From contig JAOUJR010000100.1 in assembly GCA_029883145.1 (NCBI GenBank), forward strand, positions 1 to 6,491: a DNA stretch of 6,491 nt. The letters are read 5' to 3'. The position numbers and the translations under genes are program-made. The notes under the pieces are model-generated. The model worked only from the letters and a program-made list of their open reading frames with translations. It had not been told where the DNA came from and made no database searches. Shown one piece after another: positions 1 to 6,110 of the stretch (within the stretch, counting starts at the first letter, position 1; the number at the start of each line of letters is the position of its first letter). This DNA comes from Nitrospirota bacterium. GTDB lineage: Bacteria > Nitrospirota > Thermodesulfovibrionia > Thermodesulfovibrionales > SM23-35.

Positions 1-1640
1 TCAAATGCCTTTGACCAGTTATCAGCAACATCAAGCACAATTGCGTAGGGTAAGAATTTAGAGAAAAGGTCTTTATCTCTCATTCTCTCAAGTCTGTCTT
101 TTTCTGCACGATTCATAAATTCCTGGAAGCCTAAAATATCCATGTATGCAGAAGAACCAGCCTTTGTCTTTGCAGGCATTACCCTTGAGAATCCAAGTAT
201 CGGCAGACCTGCCATAATCCATGCAATCACGCTTTTCCCGATAGAATGGGGTGTGAGTAATGCAGCGGTAAAAAATATGCCGAACACAATAATGATTATT
301 CCTGCTTTTACATAAAACTTTCTTATATTTTCAGGGCTTCTCAGAAAATATCCCATTTTTACAAGCTCACTATAAAGGGTTTCTTTTAATGTTTCTAAAT
401 TGGTATAGAATTTATTTTTCATATCAGAGACACGTACGCCCGGCAAGGAGCCAGAAAATATGTCTTTCATCATCTCTGTTTCAAATAGGCTCAGGTTATC
501 ATCGGGTTCTTTGACCTTTGACAGGTAGTAATCAGTCGAATCGAATATCAAACCCTCTTTTTTTATTTCTTCTATCTTTATATAACCCTTTACTGCGAGA
601 CCGACGATGGTTGATGTAATATCTCTTGGATCAAGTTTTTCATCAACAAGCGCTCCTACCTCGGCAGGTGAGAGTGGCCTGTTGTGATACTTTGGAGGCT
701 CGTATGAAACGGTGACAGCATTTTTTACTCTCGGATCTCTTCCTCTCTTATACCACAGATTTATCATAACTATCAGAGAAAAAATTGGTAATAAAAATAC
801 CCAGTTCTCTTGTATATCTATCATCCATATAAATCGCTTCCAGAAAGATGGAGGAGATACGAGTCCTTTATCCCATCCGAATGCTATAGTGAGTCCTTCA
901 CCTGCATTGAGAATTTTCTTTGTAAAAAATTCACCGCTGTTGTTATAGGTCTTCAATACGCATTCGGACTTTTTTGAACCGAGACTCCCTGTATAGCAAG
1001 CTGCCCATAAATTCTGGCTTTTATTCTTTATTGCTAAATTGACAGTTGCAGATGCGTCTTCAATAGGCGCTTTCCAGTAATTACCAGTCGCATTCCAGTA
1101 AAGCTCATCATGGTCATCAAAAAACAGGAGAGCATTTTCAAGTCTGTATGAGATAATATACGTTTGCTTCCCTGTAACATATTTTTCTGCATCACCAATC
1201 CTTATATTGATGACATTGCCTTGTCTGGTGATTTTATACTTCCATTTTTTACCTGATTCGTCAGTGATAGATAACACATCTATTGGAGTCTTTATAATTT
1301 TTCCAAGGTCATCTCTATATCTGAAGGGAATCTCTCTGTATATCCCGTGCTTCTGACGATGAAACTCAACATGTATGGCTTCTTTAACAGTAAAAGATGA
1401 ATCTTCATTAATAGTTATATCTGAATGGAATTGAGTAATGGTAAAATCTTGAGGGCCGGTAAAGGTCTGCTTCTTCTGGAGTATATCATCAATATTTTGA
1501 TATCCACCTTCGGTTACTACATGCTCAATATGGTTCTTTTCAGCTGCAAAAACAGGAATAACAAAAAGACTTAATACAAAAAATGACAGGATGCGTATAC
1601 CGAGAGTTATCCAGAGGTTTTTATCAATAAAATATGCCAT
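1..1640 (-). CDS. DUF2207 (YciQ-like) membrane protein, C-terminus beyond the window
   Basis: The frame is open from the ATG at 1640 to the left edge (546 codons, no stop), so the C-terminus is missing. Residues 1-33 form a signal peptide: charged start, hydrophobic stretch, then VFA-A. A large extracytoplasmic domain follows, with the family signature HGIYREIPFR at 98-107 and W/Y-rich strands to about residue 265. A membrane segment at about 280-297 is followed by WYKRGRDP (296-303), typical of DUF2207. A cytoplasmic part with SPAEVGALVDEKLDP comes next, then two membrane segments (about 444-463 and 470-487) and LPYAIVLDVADNWSKAF (530-546), a conserved late motif. From family knowledge, the missing end is probably a short, often Gly/Ser-rich tail. 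Function is unknown; it is often found beside lemA, as here (31-bp gap, presumably co-transcribed). An in-frame TAA at 1649-1647 rules out a start further upstream. An AAAAAAGG purine run directly abuts the ATG, closer than usual, so translation may be coupled to lemA. The family call is firm; the role is not known. Confidence 0.9.
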   Translation of the reverse strand, partial: MAYFIDKNLWITLGIRILSFFVLSLFVIPVFAAEKNHIEHVVTEGGYQNIDDILQKKQTFTGPQDFTITQFHSDITINEDSSFTVKEAIHVEFHRQKHGIYREIPFRYRDDLGKIIKTPIDVLSITDESGKKWKYKITRQGNVINIRIGDAEKYVTGKQTYIISYRLENALLFFDDHDELYWNATGNYWKAPIEDASATVNLAIKNKSQNLWAACYTGSLGSKKSECVLKTYNNSGEFFTKKILNAGEGLTIAFGWDKGLVSPPSFWKRFIWMIDIQENWVFLLPIFSLIVMINLWYKRGRDPRVKNAVTVSYEPPKYHNRPLSPAEVGALVDEKLDPRDITSTIVGLAVKGYIKIEEIKKEGLIFDSTDYYLSKVKEPDDNLSLFETEMMKDIFSGSLPGVRVSDMKNKFYTNLETLKETLYSELVKMGYFLRSPENIRKFYVKAGIIIIVFGIFFTAALLTPHSIGKSVIAWIMAGLPILGFSRVMPAKTKAGSSAYMDILGFQEFMNRAEKDRLERMRDKDLFSKFLPYAIVLDVADNWSKAF

Positions 1641-1671
1641 CCTTTTTTATGAAAAGCTTTGTAATATATTC

Positions 1672-2238
1672 CTATGAAAAACTCACCTTCACTGGCTTTC
1701 TTTCAACCTCTGGCGCCTCCAGCTCAAAGAATTCTTCTTTTTCAAACCTGAAAGTCGAAGCGACTATGTTTGACGGAATTGATTCTATCATGATGTTGTA
1801 GTCACGGACAACAGCGTTGTAATATCTTCTTGAATATTCTATATTGTCTTCCAAGTCCTTTAACTGTGATTGGAGTTGTAGAAAGTTCGTATTAGCCTTC
1901 AGCTCAGGATATGCCTCTGCAACAGCGAAAAGACTCTTTAACGTATCTGTCAACATATTCTCAGCCTTTGCTTTATCAGCAGGAGATGATGCATGTATTG
2001 CCTTTGACCTTGCCTCGGTGACCTTTTCAAAAACATGCTTTTCATGTGCAGCATAGCCTTTAACAGTCTCAACAAGATTTGGCACAAGGTCATATCTCTT
2101 CTTAAGCTGCACATCAATGTCTGCCCATGAAGACTTCACCGTATTTCTCAACCGAATGAGTTTGTTATAGATTGCTATGATTGCAAAAATAAAAACTAAA
2201 AAGATTCCTGCAATGACCAGTGTTGCCATCAATACCAT
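1672..2238 (-). CDS. lemA: LemA family protein
   Basis: This 188-residue protein has the usual length and plan of LemA. One N-terminal membrane segment (about 4-24) is followed by a helical, coiled-coil-like domain. Conserved blocks are visible: YNKLIRLRN (24-32), SWADIDVQLKKRYDLVPNLV (37-56), AYPELKANTNFLQLQ (109-123), EYSRRYYNAVVRDYN (134-148) and a C-terminal KVSF (184-187). From the family fold, the N-terminus is expected outside or in the membrane, with the helical body on one face; the biochemical role is not established. GGAGG at 2248-2244 sits 5 nt before the ATG at 2238 and supports that start over the internal ATG at 2229. It is the first gene of a leftward unit with the DUF2207 gene. 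This pairing recurs in many bacteria and suggests a shared envelope function, which is inference. The stop is TAG. Confidence 0.95.
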   Translation of the reverse strand: MVLMATLVIAGIFLVFIFAIIAIYNKLIRLRNTVKSSWADIDVQLKKRYDLVPNLVETVKGYAAHEKHVFEKVTEARSKAIHASSPADKAKAENMLTDTLKSLFAVAEAYPELKANTNFLQLQSQLKDLEDNIEYSRRYYNAVVRDYNIMIESIPSNIVASTFRFEKEEFFELEAPEVERKPVKVSFS

Positions 2239-2258
2239 ATTTGCCTCCGTCTTTGAAA

Positions 2259-2264
2259 ATTATA
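2259..2264 (-). promoter_or_regulatory. Candidate -10 box for lemA
   Basis: Read on the minus strand this is a perfect TATAAT, 20 bp before the lemA ATG, with the GGAGG ribosome site between them. It would give a leader of roughly 14 nt. The -35 region is poor: TTCAAT at an 18-bp spacing matches the sigma-70 consensus at 3 of 6 positions. The promoter may therefore need an activator, or may be a chance match in AT-rich DNA. Confidence 0.45.
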
Positions 2265-2278
2265 TAGTTATGAACTAT
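2264..2278. promoter_or_regulatory. 15-bp dyad at the lemA promoter, possible operator
   Basis: ATAGTT and AACTAT form perfect 6-bp arms around a 3-bp centre. The dyad touches the candidate lemA -10 box and fills the spacer between -10 and -35, where a bound repressor would block polymerase. No known operator consensus is recognised, and short AT-rich dyads arise by chance, so this is tentative. Confidence 0.3.
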
Positions 2279-2309
2279 TCCATTGAATCTTAGCAAATTC
2301 ATTAAAAAT

Positions 2310-2356
2310 AATCACCTCAATACTTTACTTTAAGGATTATTGCATGAGAGGTGATT
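2310..2356. repeat. 9-bp inverted repeat in the lemA-xerC spacer
   Basis: AATCACCTC (2310-2318) and GAGGTGATT (2348-2356) are perfect complements separated by 29 bp. The left arm overlaps a second possible pairing, AATAATC (2307-2313) with GATTATT (2335-2341), so two exclusive hairpins could be drawn. On the minus strand the 9-bp stem is followed by ATTTTT, faintly terminator-like, but it would lie upstream of the candidate lemA promoter. It could be a split operator serving both divergent genes. Function is unknown. Confidence 0.35.
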
Positions 2357-2378
2357 TCCAAAACACAGATATATGCGG

Positions 2379-2399
2379 TACTATTAAGGTAAAATAGTA
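2379..2399. promoter_or_regulatory. 21-bp dyad upstream of xerC, possible operator
   Basis: TACTATT (2379-2385) and AATAGTA (2393-2399) are perfect 7-bp arms with a 7-bp spacer, centred about 50 bp before the xerC start. The size and symmetry suit a dimeric regulator, but the sequence matches no operator I recognise. No convincing sigma-70 promoter for xerC is visible: the best pair (TTCCAA and TACTAT, 17-bp spacing) is weak, and its -10 would overlap the left arm. Confidence 0.3.
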
Positions 2400-2438
2400 A
2401 AAAGATGAATTTAATTCCTTATCAAAGGTTTATTTTTG

Positions 2439-3329
2439 ATGAAAGACCATATCGTTAAATTTATTAAGCATCTTGAACTTGAAAGGGCTGCATCAGCCCA
2501 TACACTACGTTCATACAGGAAAGACCTTGAAGATTTTTCCCTCTATATAAAAACAAAACCTGAAGATATTGATATAATTGATGTGCGGGGGTTTATTGCA
2601 GAACAGATTAGAAGTGGACTCAAAAAAAGTACTGTAGGAAGAAGGCTTGCGAGTATAAGATCTTTTTTTAAATTTCTCAATAGAGAGGGGTACCTTAAAA
2701 CAAACCCTGCGAAATTTGTTTCGAACCCAAAGGTTTCAAAACTTCTTCCAAGATTTCTCTCTATTGATGATATATTTTCTCTTATTGAAAAACCTGAAGG
2801 AATAGGATTGATACCTGCAAGAGACAGGGCTATTCTTGAACTCCTTTATTCAAGCGGCCTGAGGGTGAGTGAACTTTCAGGGATAAATATAGATGACATC
2901 AATATTAAAGAAGGATTGGTAAAGGTAAGGGGAAAAGGTAAGAAAGAGAGAATAGTTCCTGTTGGTTCAAAGGCAATTGATGCGCTCAAATCATATATAG
3001 TAGAGAGAATTCTGTTGAAAAGTAAAAATAAGGCATTGTTCCTCAATAGAACAGGAACAAGATTATCAGATAGAGGCGTAAGGCGGATAGTGGTTAAATA
3101 TGCAAGAATGGTGGGTGTAAGCGGACAGATAGGACCTCATACTATGAGGCATACGTTTGCAAGCCATCTCCTTCAGGCTGGTGCAGATCTCAGAGTGATT
3201 CAGGAACTTCTTGGCCATTCATCACTTTCGACAACACAGAAGTATACACATCTGGACATTACACATTTAATGGATGTTTATGACAAGGCACACCCTTTTG
3301 CAAAAGAGGAAGACAATGATGTATCATAA
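2439..3329 (+). CDS. xerC: Tyrosine recombinase XerC
   Basis: This 296-residue site-specific recombinase, with a partner Xer protein, is expected to resolve chromosome dimers at dif near the terminus during division. The N-terminal core-binding SAM-like domain covers about 1-85 (including HTLRSYRKDLEDF). The catalytic domain runs from about 105 to 285. All six catalytic residues are present: R142 (SSGLRVSEL), K166 (RGKGKKER), H234 and R237 (HTMRHTFASHLL), H260 (LLGHSS) and the nucleophile Y269 (TTQKYTHL). Their spacing is the same as in E. coli XerC, offset by six. A TTG at 2436 directly precedes the ATG and could add one residue; AAAGG at 2424-2428 is 7 nt from the TTG and 10 nt from the ATG. 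The xerC-hslV-hslU order, also seen in Bacillus (codV-clpQ-clpY), favours XerC over XerD, although sequence alone separates them poorly. No phage or integron context is present. Confidence 0.93.
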   Translation: MKDHIVKFIKHLELERAASAHTLRSYRKDLEDFSLYIKTKPEDIDIIDVRGFIAEQIRSGLKKSTVGRRLASIRSFFKFLNREGYLKTNPAKFVSNPKVSKLLPRFLSIDDIFSLIEKPEGIGLIPARDRAILELLYSSGLRVSELSGINIDDINIKEGLVKVRGKGKKERIVPVGSKAIDALKSYIVERILLKSKNKALFLNRTGTRLSDRGVRRIVVKYARMVGVSGQIGPHTMRHTFASHLLQAGADLRVIQELLGHSSLSTTQKYTHLDITHLMDVYDKAHPFAKEEDNDVS

Positions 3330-3336
3330 ATTGTTC

Positions 3337-3380
3337 AGCTTGCAAGCTTTTGAGCTTGTAAGCTTATTAGCTTTTTATGG
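3337..3380 (+). repeat. 16-bp tandem repeat that folds as a hairpin between xerC and hslV
   Basis: Copies start at 3337 (AGCTTGCAAGCTTTTG), at 3353 (AGCTTGTAAGCTTATT, 13 of 16 identical) and, partially, at 3369 (AGCTTTTTATGG). The first copy contains a perfect 12-bp palindrome. In RNA, 3337-3348 pairs with 3353-3364 around a TTTG loop: 12 bp including one G-U. A T-rich stretch (TATTAGCTTTTTA) follows, so it could act as a partial terminator, a processing site or a stability hairpin that separates xerC expression from hslVU. A strict terminator is doubtful because the T-run is seven bases away from the stem. Confidence 0.7.
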
Positions 3381-3384
3381 GAGA
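3379..3384 (+). promoter_or_regulatory. hslV ribosome binding site
   Basis: GGGAGA sits 8-9 nt before ATG 3393 and only 2-3 nt before GTG 3387. It decides the hslV start in favour of the ATG. It begins at the end of the third partial copy of the xerC-hslV repeat, outside the strong stem, so that hairpin should not hide it. Confidence 0.6.
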
Positions 3385-3392
3385 TAGTGTTT

Positions 3393-3938
3393 ATGGCAAG
3401 TGAAACAAGCATGATTAAAGGGACTACAATATTATGTGTCAGGCGTAACGGTATGGTAGCAATTGGGGGTGATGGTCAGGTAACTATGGGTAATACTATC
3501 CTTAAACATAATGCAAAAAAGATAAGGAAGATGTTTGACGAAAAAGTCCTTGCTGGTTTTTCAGGGGCAACAGCAGATGCACTTACATTATTTGAGAAAT
3601 TTGAAGGGAAACTCGAATCATACAGAGGGAATATAACAAGGGCTGCTGTTGAACTTGCAAAAGACTGGAGAACCGATAAAGTTTTAAGGAGGCTTGAGGC
3701 CCTTTTGATAATCGCTGACAGTGAACATACTTTTATAATCTCTGGCACAGGGGATGTGCTCGAGCCTGAGGAAGGAATTGCAGCTATTGGTTCTGGAGGC
3801 CCCTTTGCTCAGGCAGCAGCAAGGGCACTCTATGAAAATACCTCACTTTCAGCTAAAGAGATCGTGGAGAAATCCATGAAGATCACTTCGGATATTTGTA
3901 TTTACACTAATGAAAATATAACTATAGAGGAGCTTTAA
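3393..3938 (+). CDS. hslV: ATP-dependent protease subunit HslV (ClpQ)
   Basis: This is the proteolytic subunit of the HslUV protease: a double hexameric ring of beta-proteasome fold that degrades proteins unfolded by HslU in the cytoplasm. The 181-residue product has the Thr-Thr pair (T11-T12) after a short propeptide. T11 would become the N-terminal nucleophile. Counting from it, D27 (GGDGQ) and K43 (NAKKIRK) fall at mature positions 17 and 33, as in E. coli HslV. Other family blocks are [19 protein letters not shown] (53-71) and [14 protein letters not shown] (133-146). I chose ATG 3393 because GGGAG at 3379-3383 lies 9 nt before it. GTG at 3387 is too close to that site, and ATG 3411 would leave a MIKG propeptide but has only a weak ribosome site. 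The stop codon lies 8 bp before hslU, so the two are surely co-transcribed. Confidence 0.97.
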   Translation: MASETSMIKGTTILCVRRNGMVAIGGDGQVTMGNTILKHNAKKIRKMFDEKVLAGFSGATADALTLFEKFEGKLESYRGNITRAAVELAKDWRTDKVLRRLEALLIIADSEHTFIISGTGDVLEPEEGIAAIGSGGPFAQAAARALYENTSLSAKEIVEKSMKITSDICIYTNENITIEEL

Positions 3939-3946
3939 GAGTATTT

Positions 3947-5293
3947 ATGGACATGGAGAACCTCACACCAAGAAAAATAGTAGAAGAGCTTGATAAGTAC
4001 ATTATAGGACAAAATAAGGCAAAAAAAGCAGTATCTATTGCATTAAGAAACAGGTGGAGAAGGCAGAAGCTCTCTCCTGAATTAAAGGACGAGGTCCTTC
4101 CTAAGAATATAATTATGATTGGCCCTACAGGAGTGGGGAAGACAGAGATCGCGAGAAGACTTTCCAGGCTTGCGCATGCGCCGTTCGTAAAGGTCGAAGC
4201 ATCAAAGTTTACAGAGGTAGGTTATGTCGGTCGCGATGTAGAATCAATGATACGGGACCTCACGGAGTTGTCCATAAGTATGGTGAGGTCAGAACATGTA
4301 GAAAAAGTTCAGGAAAAGGCAAAAATACTTGCTGAAGAGCGTTTACTTGACCATCTCCTTCCACAGCCAAGAATGGTAAAGGGAATTGGACCCGAGGAAG
4401 AAGAAAAAGAGAGGTATAAAGAAACAAGAGAAAGACTAAGAACACAGTTGCGTGAGGGAAAACTTGACAACAGGTATATAGATATTGAGGTAAAAGAAAA
4501 AATAATACCGTTTGGTGTTGTGTCAAATGTAGGTCTTGAAGAGCTTGAGATAAATCTTAAAGAGATGCTCGGCAGTTTTTTGCCTGAAAAGTCAAAAAAG
4601 AAGAAGGTGAAAATTCCTGAAGCATTAAGTATATTTTTGCAAGAAGAGGCAAATAAACTTATTGATGTTGATAAAGTGACAAAAGAGGCAGTTGAAAGGG
4701 TTGAGCAGGCAGGAATTGTATTTGTTGATGAAATAGACAAAATAGCGAGTAGAGGATATACACACGGTCCCGACGTCTCCCGGGAAGGTGTCCAGAGGGA
4801 CCTTTTGCCAATAGTTGAAGGCTCTACCGTTGCAACAAAACACGGCCCTGTAAAAACAGACCATATCCTCTTTATCGCTGCAGGGGCGTTTCATATGACA
4901 AAACCATCTGACCTGATTCCAGAACTTCAGGGAAGATTTCCAATAAGGGTTGAACTCGATCCACTCGGTAAGGATGAATTTGTCAGAATACTCACAGAAC
5001 CTTATAACGCATTGATTAAACAATATACTGCTTTGCTTTCTACAGAAGACGTGGAGATAGATTTTACAAAGGATGCAATTGATGAGATTGCTGACATTGC
5101 AGCAGTTGTGAATGAGAAGACAGAAAATATCGGTGCAAGAAGGCTGTATACCGTCCTTGAGAAACTCCTTGAAGACATTTCCTTCGAAGCACCTGAAAAG
5201 AAAAACGGGAAACTTTCAATAGACAGAACATATGTCAAAGAGAAGTTAGCCGAGATTGTGAAAGACGAGGACCTGAGCAGGTACATCCTGTGA
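3947..5293 (+). CDS. hslU: HslUV protease ATPase subunit HslU (ClpY)
   Basis: This 448-residue AAA+ unfoldase caps HslV, unfolds substrates using ATP, and allosterically activates the peptidase. Motifs in order: the IIGQ box (19-22) with following KAV, Walker A GPTGVGKT (59-66), pore loop GYVG (92-95), the intermediate (I) domain at about 108-240 with its charged, helix-rich insert, Walker B IVFVDEID (257-264), the sensor 1 region ILFIAAGAF (307-315), the arginine-finger region [12 protein letters not shown] (326-337), and sensor 2 GARRL (396-400). The protein ends in SRYIL, the C-terminal tail that docks into HslV and activates it. Length is normal. An AAGAG lies 5 nt before ATG 3947; the ATG at 3953 would remove two residues. 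The tight hslV-hslU spacing fits balanced production. No heat-shock promoter (sigma-32 type) or CIRCE operator was seen upstream of the pair. Confidence 0.98.
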   Translation: MDMENLTPRKIVEELDKYIIGQNKAKKAVSIALRNRWRRQKLSPELKDEVLPKNIIMIGPTGVGKTEIARRLSRLAHAPFVKVEASKFTEVGYVGRDVESMIRDLTELSISMVRSEHVEKVQEKAKILAEERLLDHLLPQPRMVKGIGPEEEEKERYKETRERLRTQLREGKLDNRYIDIEVKEKIIPFGVVSNVGLEELEINLKEMLGSFLPEKSKKKKVKIPEALSIFLQEEANKLIDVDKVTKEAVERVEQAGIVFVDEIDKIASRGYTHGPDVSREGVQRDLLPIVEGSTVATKHGPVKTDHILFIAAGAFHMTKPSDLIPELQGRFPIRVELDPLGKDEFVRILTEPYNALIKQYTALLSTEDVEIDFTKDAIDEIADIAAVVNEKTENIGARRLYTVLEKLLEDISFEAPEKKNGKLSIDRTYVKEKLAEIVKDEDLSRYIL

Positions 5294-5297
5294 AAAG

Positions 5298-5406
5298 AAA
5301 TCCTAATACGAAATTCCAAATCCTAAACAAATCCTGAATGTTTCAAATCATAAACCACTTTGTGGTATTTTTTTTGAATTTGTTTAGGATTTGGTGCGTA
5401 GGATTT
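5298..5406. repeat. 109-bp inverted-repeat element of AAATCCTA words
   Basis: The outer arms are AAATCCTA (5298-5305) and TAGGATTT (5399-5406). The main arms, CCAAATCCTAAACAAATCC (5316-5334) and GAATTTGTTTAGGATTTGG (5376-5394), match at 18 of 19 positions. AAATCCT also recurs as a direct word at 5298, 5318 and 5329. The whole can fold into a long hairpin with a small inner hairpin at its tip (5354-5366). It lies 4 bp after the hslU stop and extends into the rlpA frame. There is no transposase and no evident target duplication, so it resembles a REP- or MITE-like intergenic repeat. From memory, similar AAATCC-rich repeats occur in several environmental bacterial genomes; I cannot verify that here. 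Confidence 0.8.
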
Positions 5407-6051
5407 AGAGGTTTACTTTTATTATTGTTAGTGGTTTTTGTCTCCTGTGCCCCTGCACGCTATGAAACATATCCAAAGGCAACTTATGCAGTTGCTTCAT
5501 GGTACGGGCCTGATTTTCATGGTAAACCAACGTCTTCAGGAGAGATATTTAATATGTATGCTTTGACCTGTGCTCACCGGGACTATCCATTTGGAACAAA
5601 CCTTACTGTAACAAATCTTACAAATAATAAATCGGTCAATTGTATTGTAAATGACAGGGGGCCGTTTGTTGCAGAAAGAGATCTGGACTTGTCCTATGGT
5701 GCAGCAAAAGAGATCGGCCTCATAGGTCCGGGTACTGTCAAGGTAAGGATTGAATATGCAGGGAGAGATACTCAGTATGTGAGAGAAGTAAAATATATAC
5801 AAGGAAGAAGAGGGCCGTTTACAATACAAATTGGTTCTTTCAAGGAACTTCCGAATGCTTCACGACTCAAGATGGCCCTTGAACTCAAATATAGCAAGGT
5901 GTATATCACAGAAGCAGAGATTGATGGCAGCAGATACTACAGGGTCAGAATTGGTAAATTCCCCGCAAAAGAAGAAGCATCTCGCTATGCAAAGACCCTT
6001 GCAGATGAAGGATACAGTGTCTTGATAACCGGTTATGATGAGACGATATGA
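5338..6051 (+). CDS. rlpA: RlpA-type septal lytic transglycosylase lipoprotein with SPOR domain
   Basis: RlpA cleaves naked glycan strands (lacking stem peptides) at the division septum in the periplasm, anchored as a lipoprotein. A hydrophobic run (about 25-35) is followed by FVSC, making C37 the likely lipidated residue. The double-psi beta-barrel domain spans about 49-140: ASWYGPDFHGKPTSSGE, YALTCAHRDYPFGT and VNDRGPF. E69, H80 and D106 have exactly the spacing of the catalytic Glu, His and Asp of Pseudomonas RlpA. A SPOR domain at about 159-233 (FTIQIGSF, YYRVRIGKF) would bind denuded septal peptidoglycan. The start is uncertain: ATG 5338 has no ribosome site and lies inside the inverted repeat, upstream of a terminator-like hairpin. 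TTG 5374, TTG 5380 or TTG 5425 are alternatives; from TTG 5380 there would still be 22 residues before the Cys. The given start is the longest frame. The function call is firm; the N-terminus is not. Confidence 0.92.
   Translation: MFQIINHFVVFFLNLFRIWCVGFRGLLLLLLVVFVSCAPARYETYPKATYAVASWYGPDFHGKPTSSGEIFNMYALTCAHRDYPFGTNLTVTNLTNNKSVNCIVNDRGPFVAERDLDLSYGAAKEIGLIGPGTVKVRIEYAGRDTQYVREVKYIQGRRGPFTIQIGSFKELPNASRLKMALELKYSKVYITEAEIDGSRYYRVRIGKFPAKEEASRYAKTLADEGYSVLITGYDETI
5354..5375 (+). terminator. Terminator-like hairpin after hslU
   Basis: ACCAC (5354-5358) and GTGGT (5362-5366) form a 5-bp stem with a TTT loop, followed by A and then eight T (5368-5375). This has the form of a short intrinsic terminator for the xerC-hslVU transcript and sits at the tip of the larger inverted repeat. 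The stem is short, and the longer arms of that repeat could compete with it or extend it. If it works, rlpA needs its own promoter or depends on read-through. Confidence 0.5.
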
Positions 6052-6076
6052 ACAGTTTTATTTGATACTTTTTGAG

Positions 6077-6105
6077 AGTGACTACACATCCTTTGGTCAC
6101 TTTTT
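6077..6105 (+). terminator. Terminator-like hairpin after rlpA
   Basis: AGTGAC (6077-6082) and GTCACT (6096-6101) form a perfect 6-bp stem with a 13-nt loop, running straight into TTTTT. It lies in the 59-bp gap between convergent rlpA and alaS. The T-run is on the plus-strand side only, so it best serves the rlpA transcript. The loop is longer than in typical strong terminators. Confidence 0.55.
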
Positions 6106-6110
6106 CAATT

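Noticed and set aside
712..948. 78-residue plus-strand open frame
   Set aside because: It lies antisense to the uninterrupted DUF2207 frame, which has clear family motifs throughout this stretch.
2239..2438. Possible dif site beside xerC
   Set aside because: No 28-bp dif-like pair of XerC/XerD half-sites is visible; the dyads here are shorter and have different sequences.
2439..3329. xerC as an integrase of a mobile element
   Set aside because: The length, the full set of Xer-spaced catalytic residues and the hslVU context mark it as the chromosomal housekeeping recombinase; no attachment-site repeats or phage genes flank it.
3330..3392. CRISPR-like array from the AGCTT repeats
   Set aside because: The repeat period is only 16 bp with no spacers between units, so it is a simple tandem repeat.
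4309..4740. 143-residue minus-strand open frame opposite hslU
   Set aside because: It is the antisense shadow of a certain gene, is Ser/Phe-rich with no recognisable domain, and has no supporting ribosome site or neighbour.
4625..5023. 132-residue minus-strand open frame opposite hslU
   Set aside because: It lies fully within hslU codons for Walker B and sensor regions; its Cys/Phe-rich composition is typical of antisense noise.
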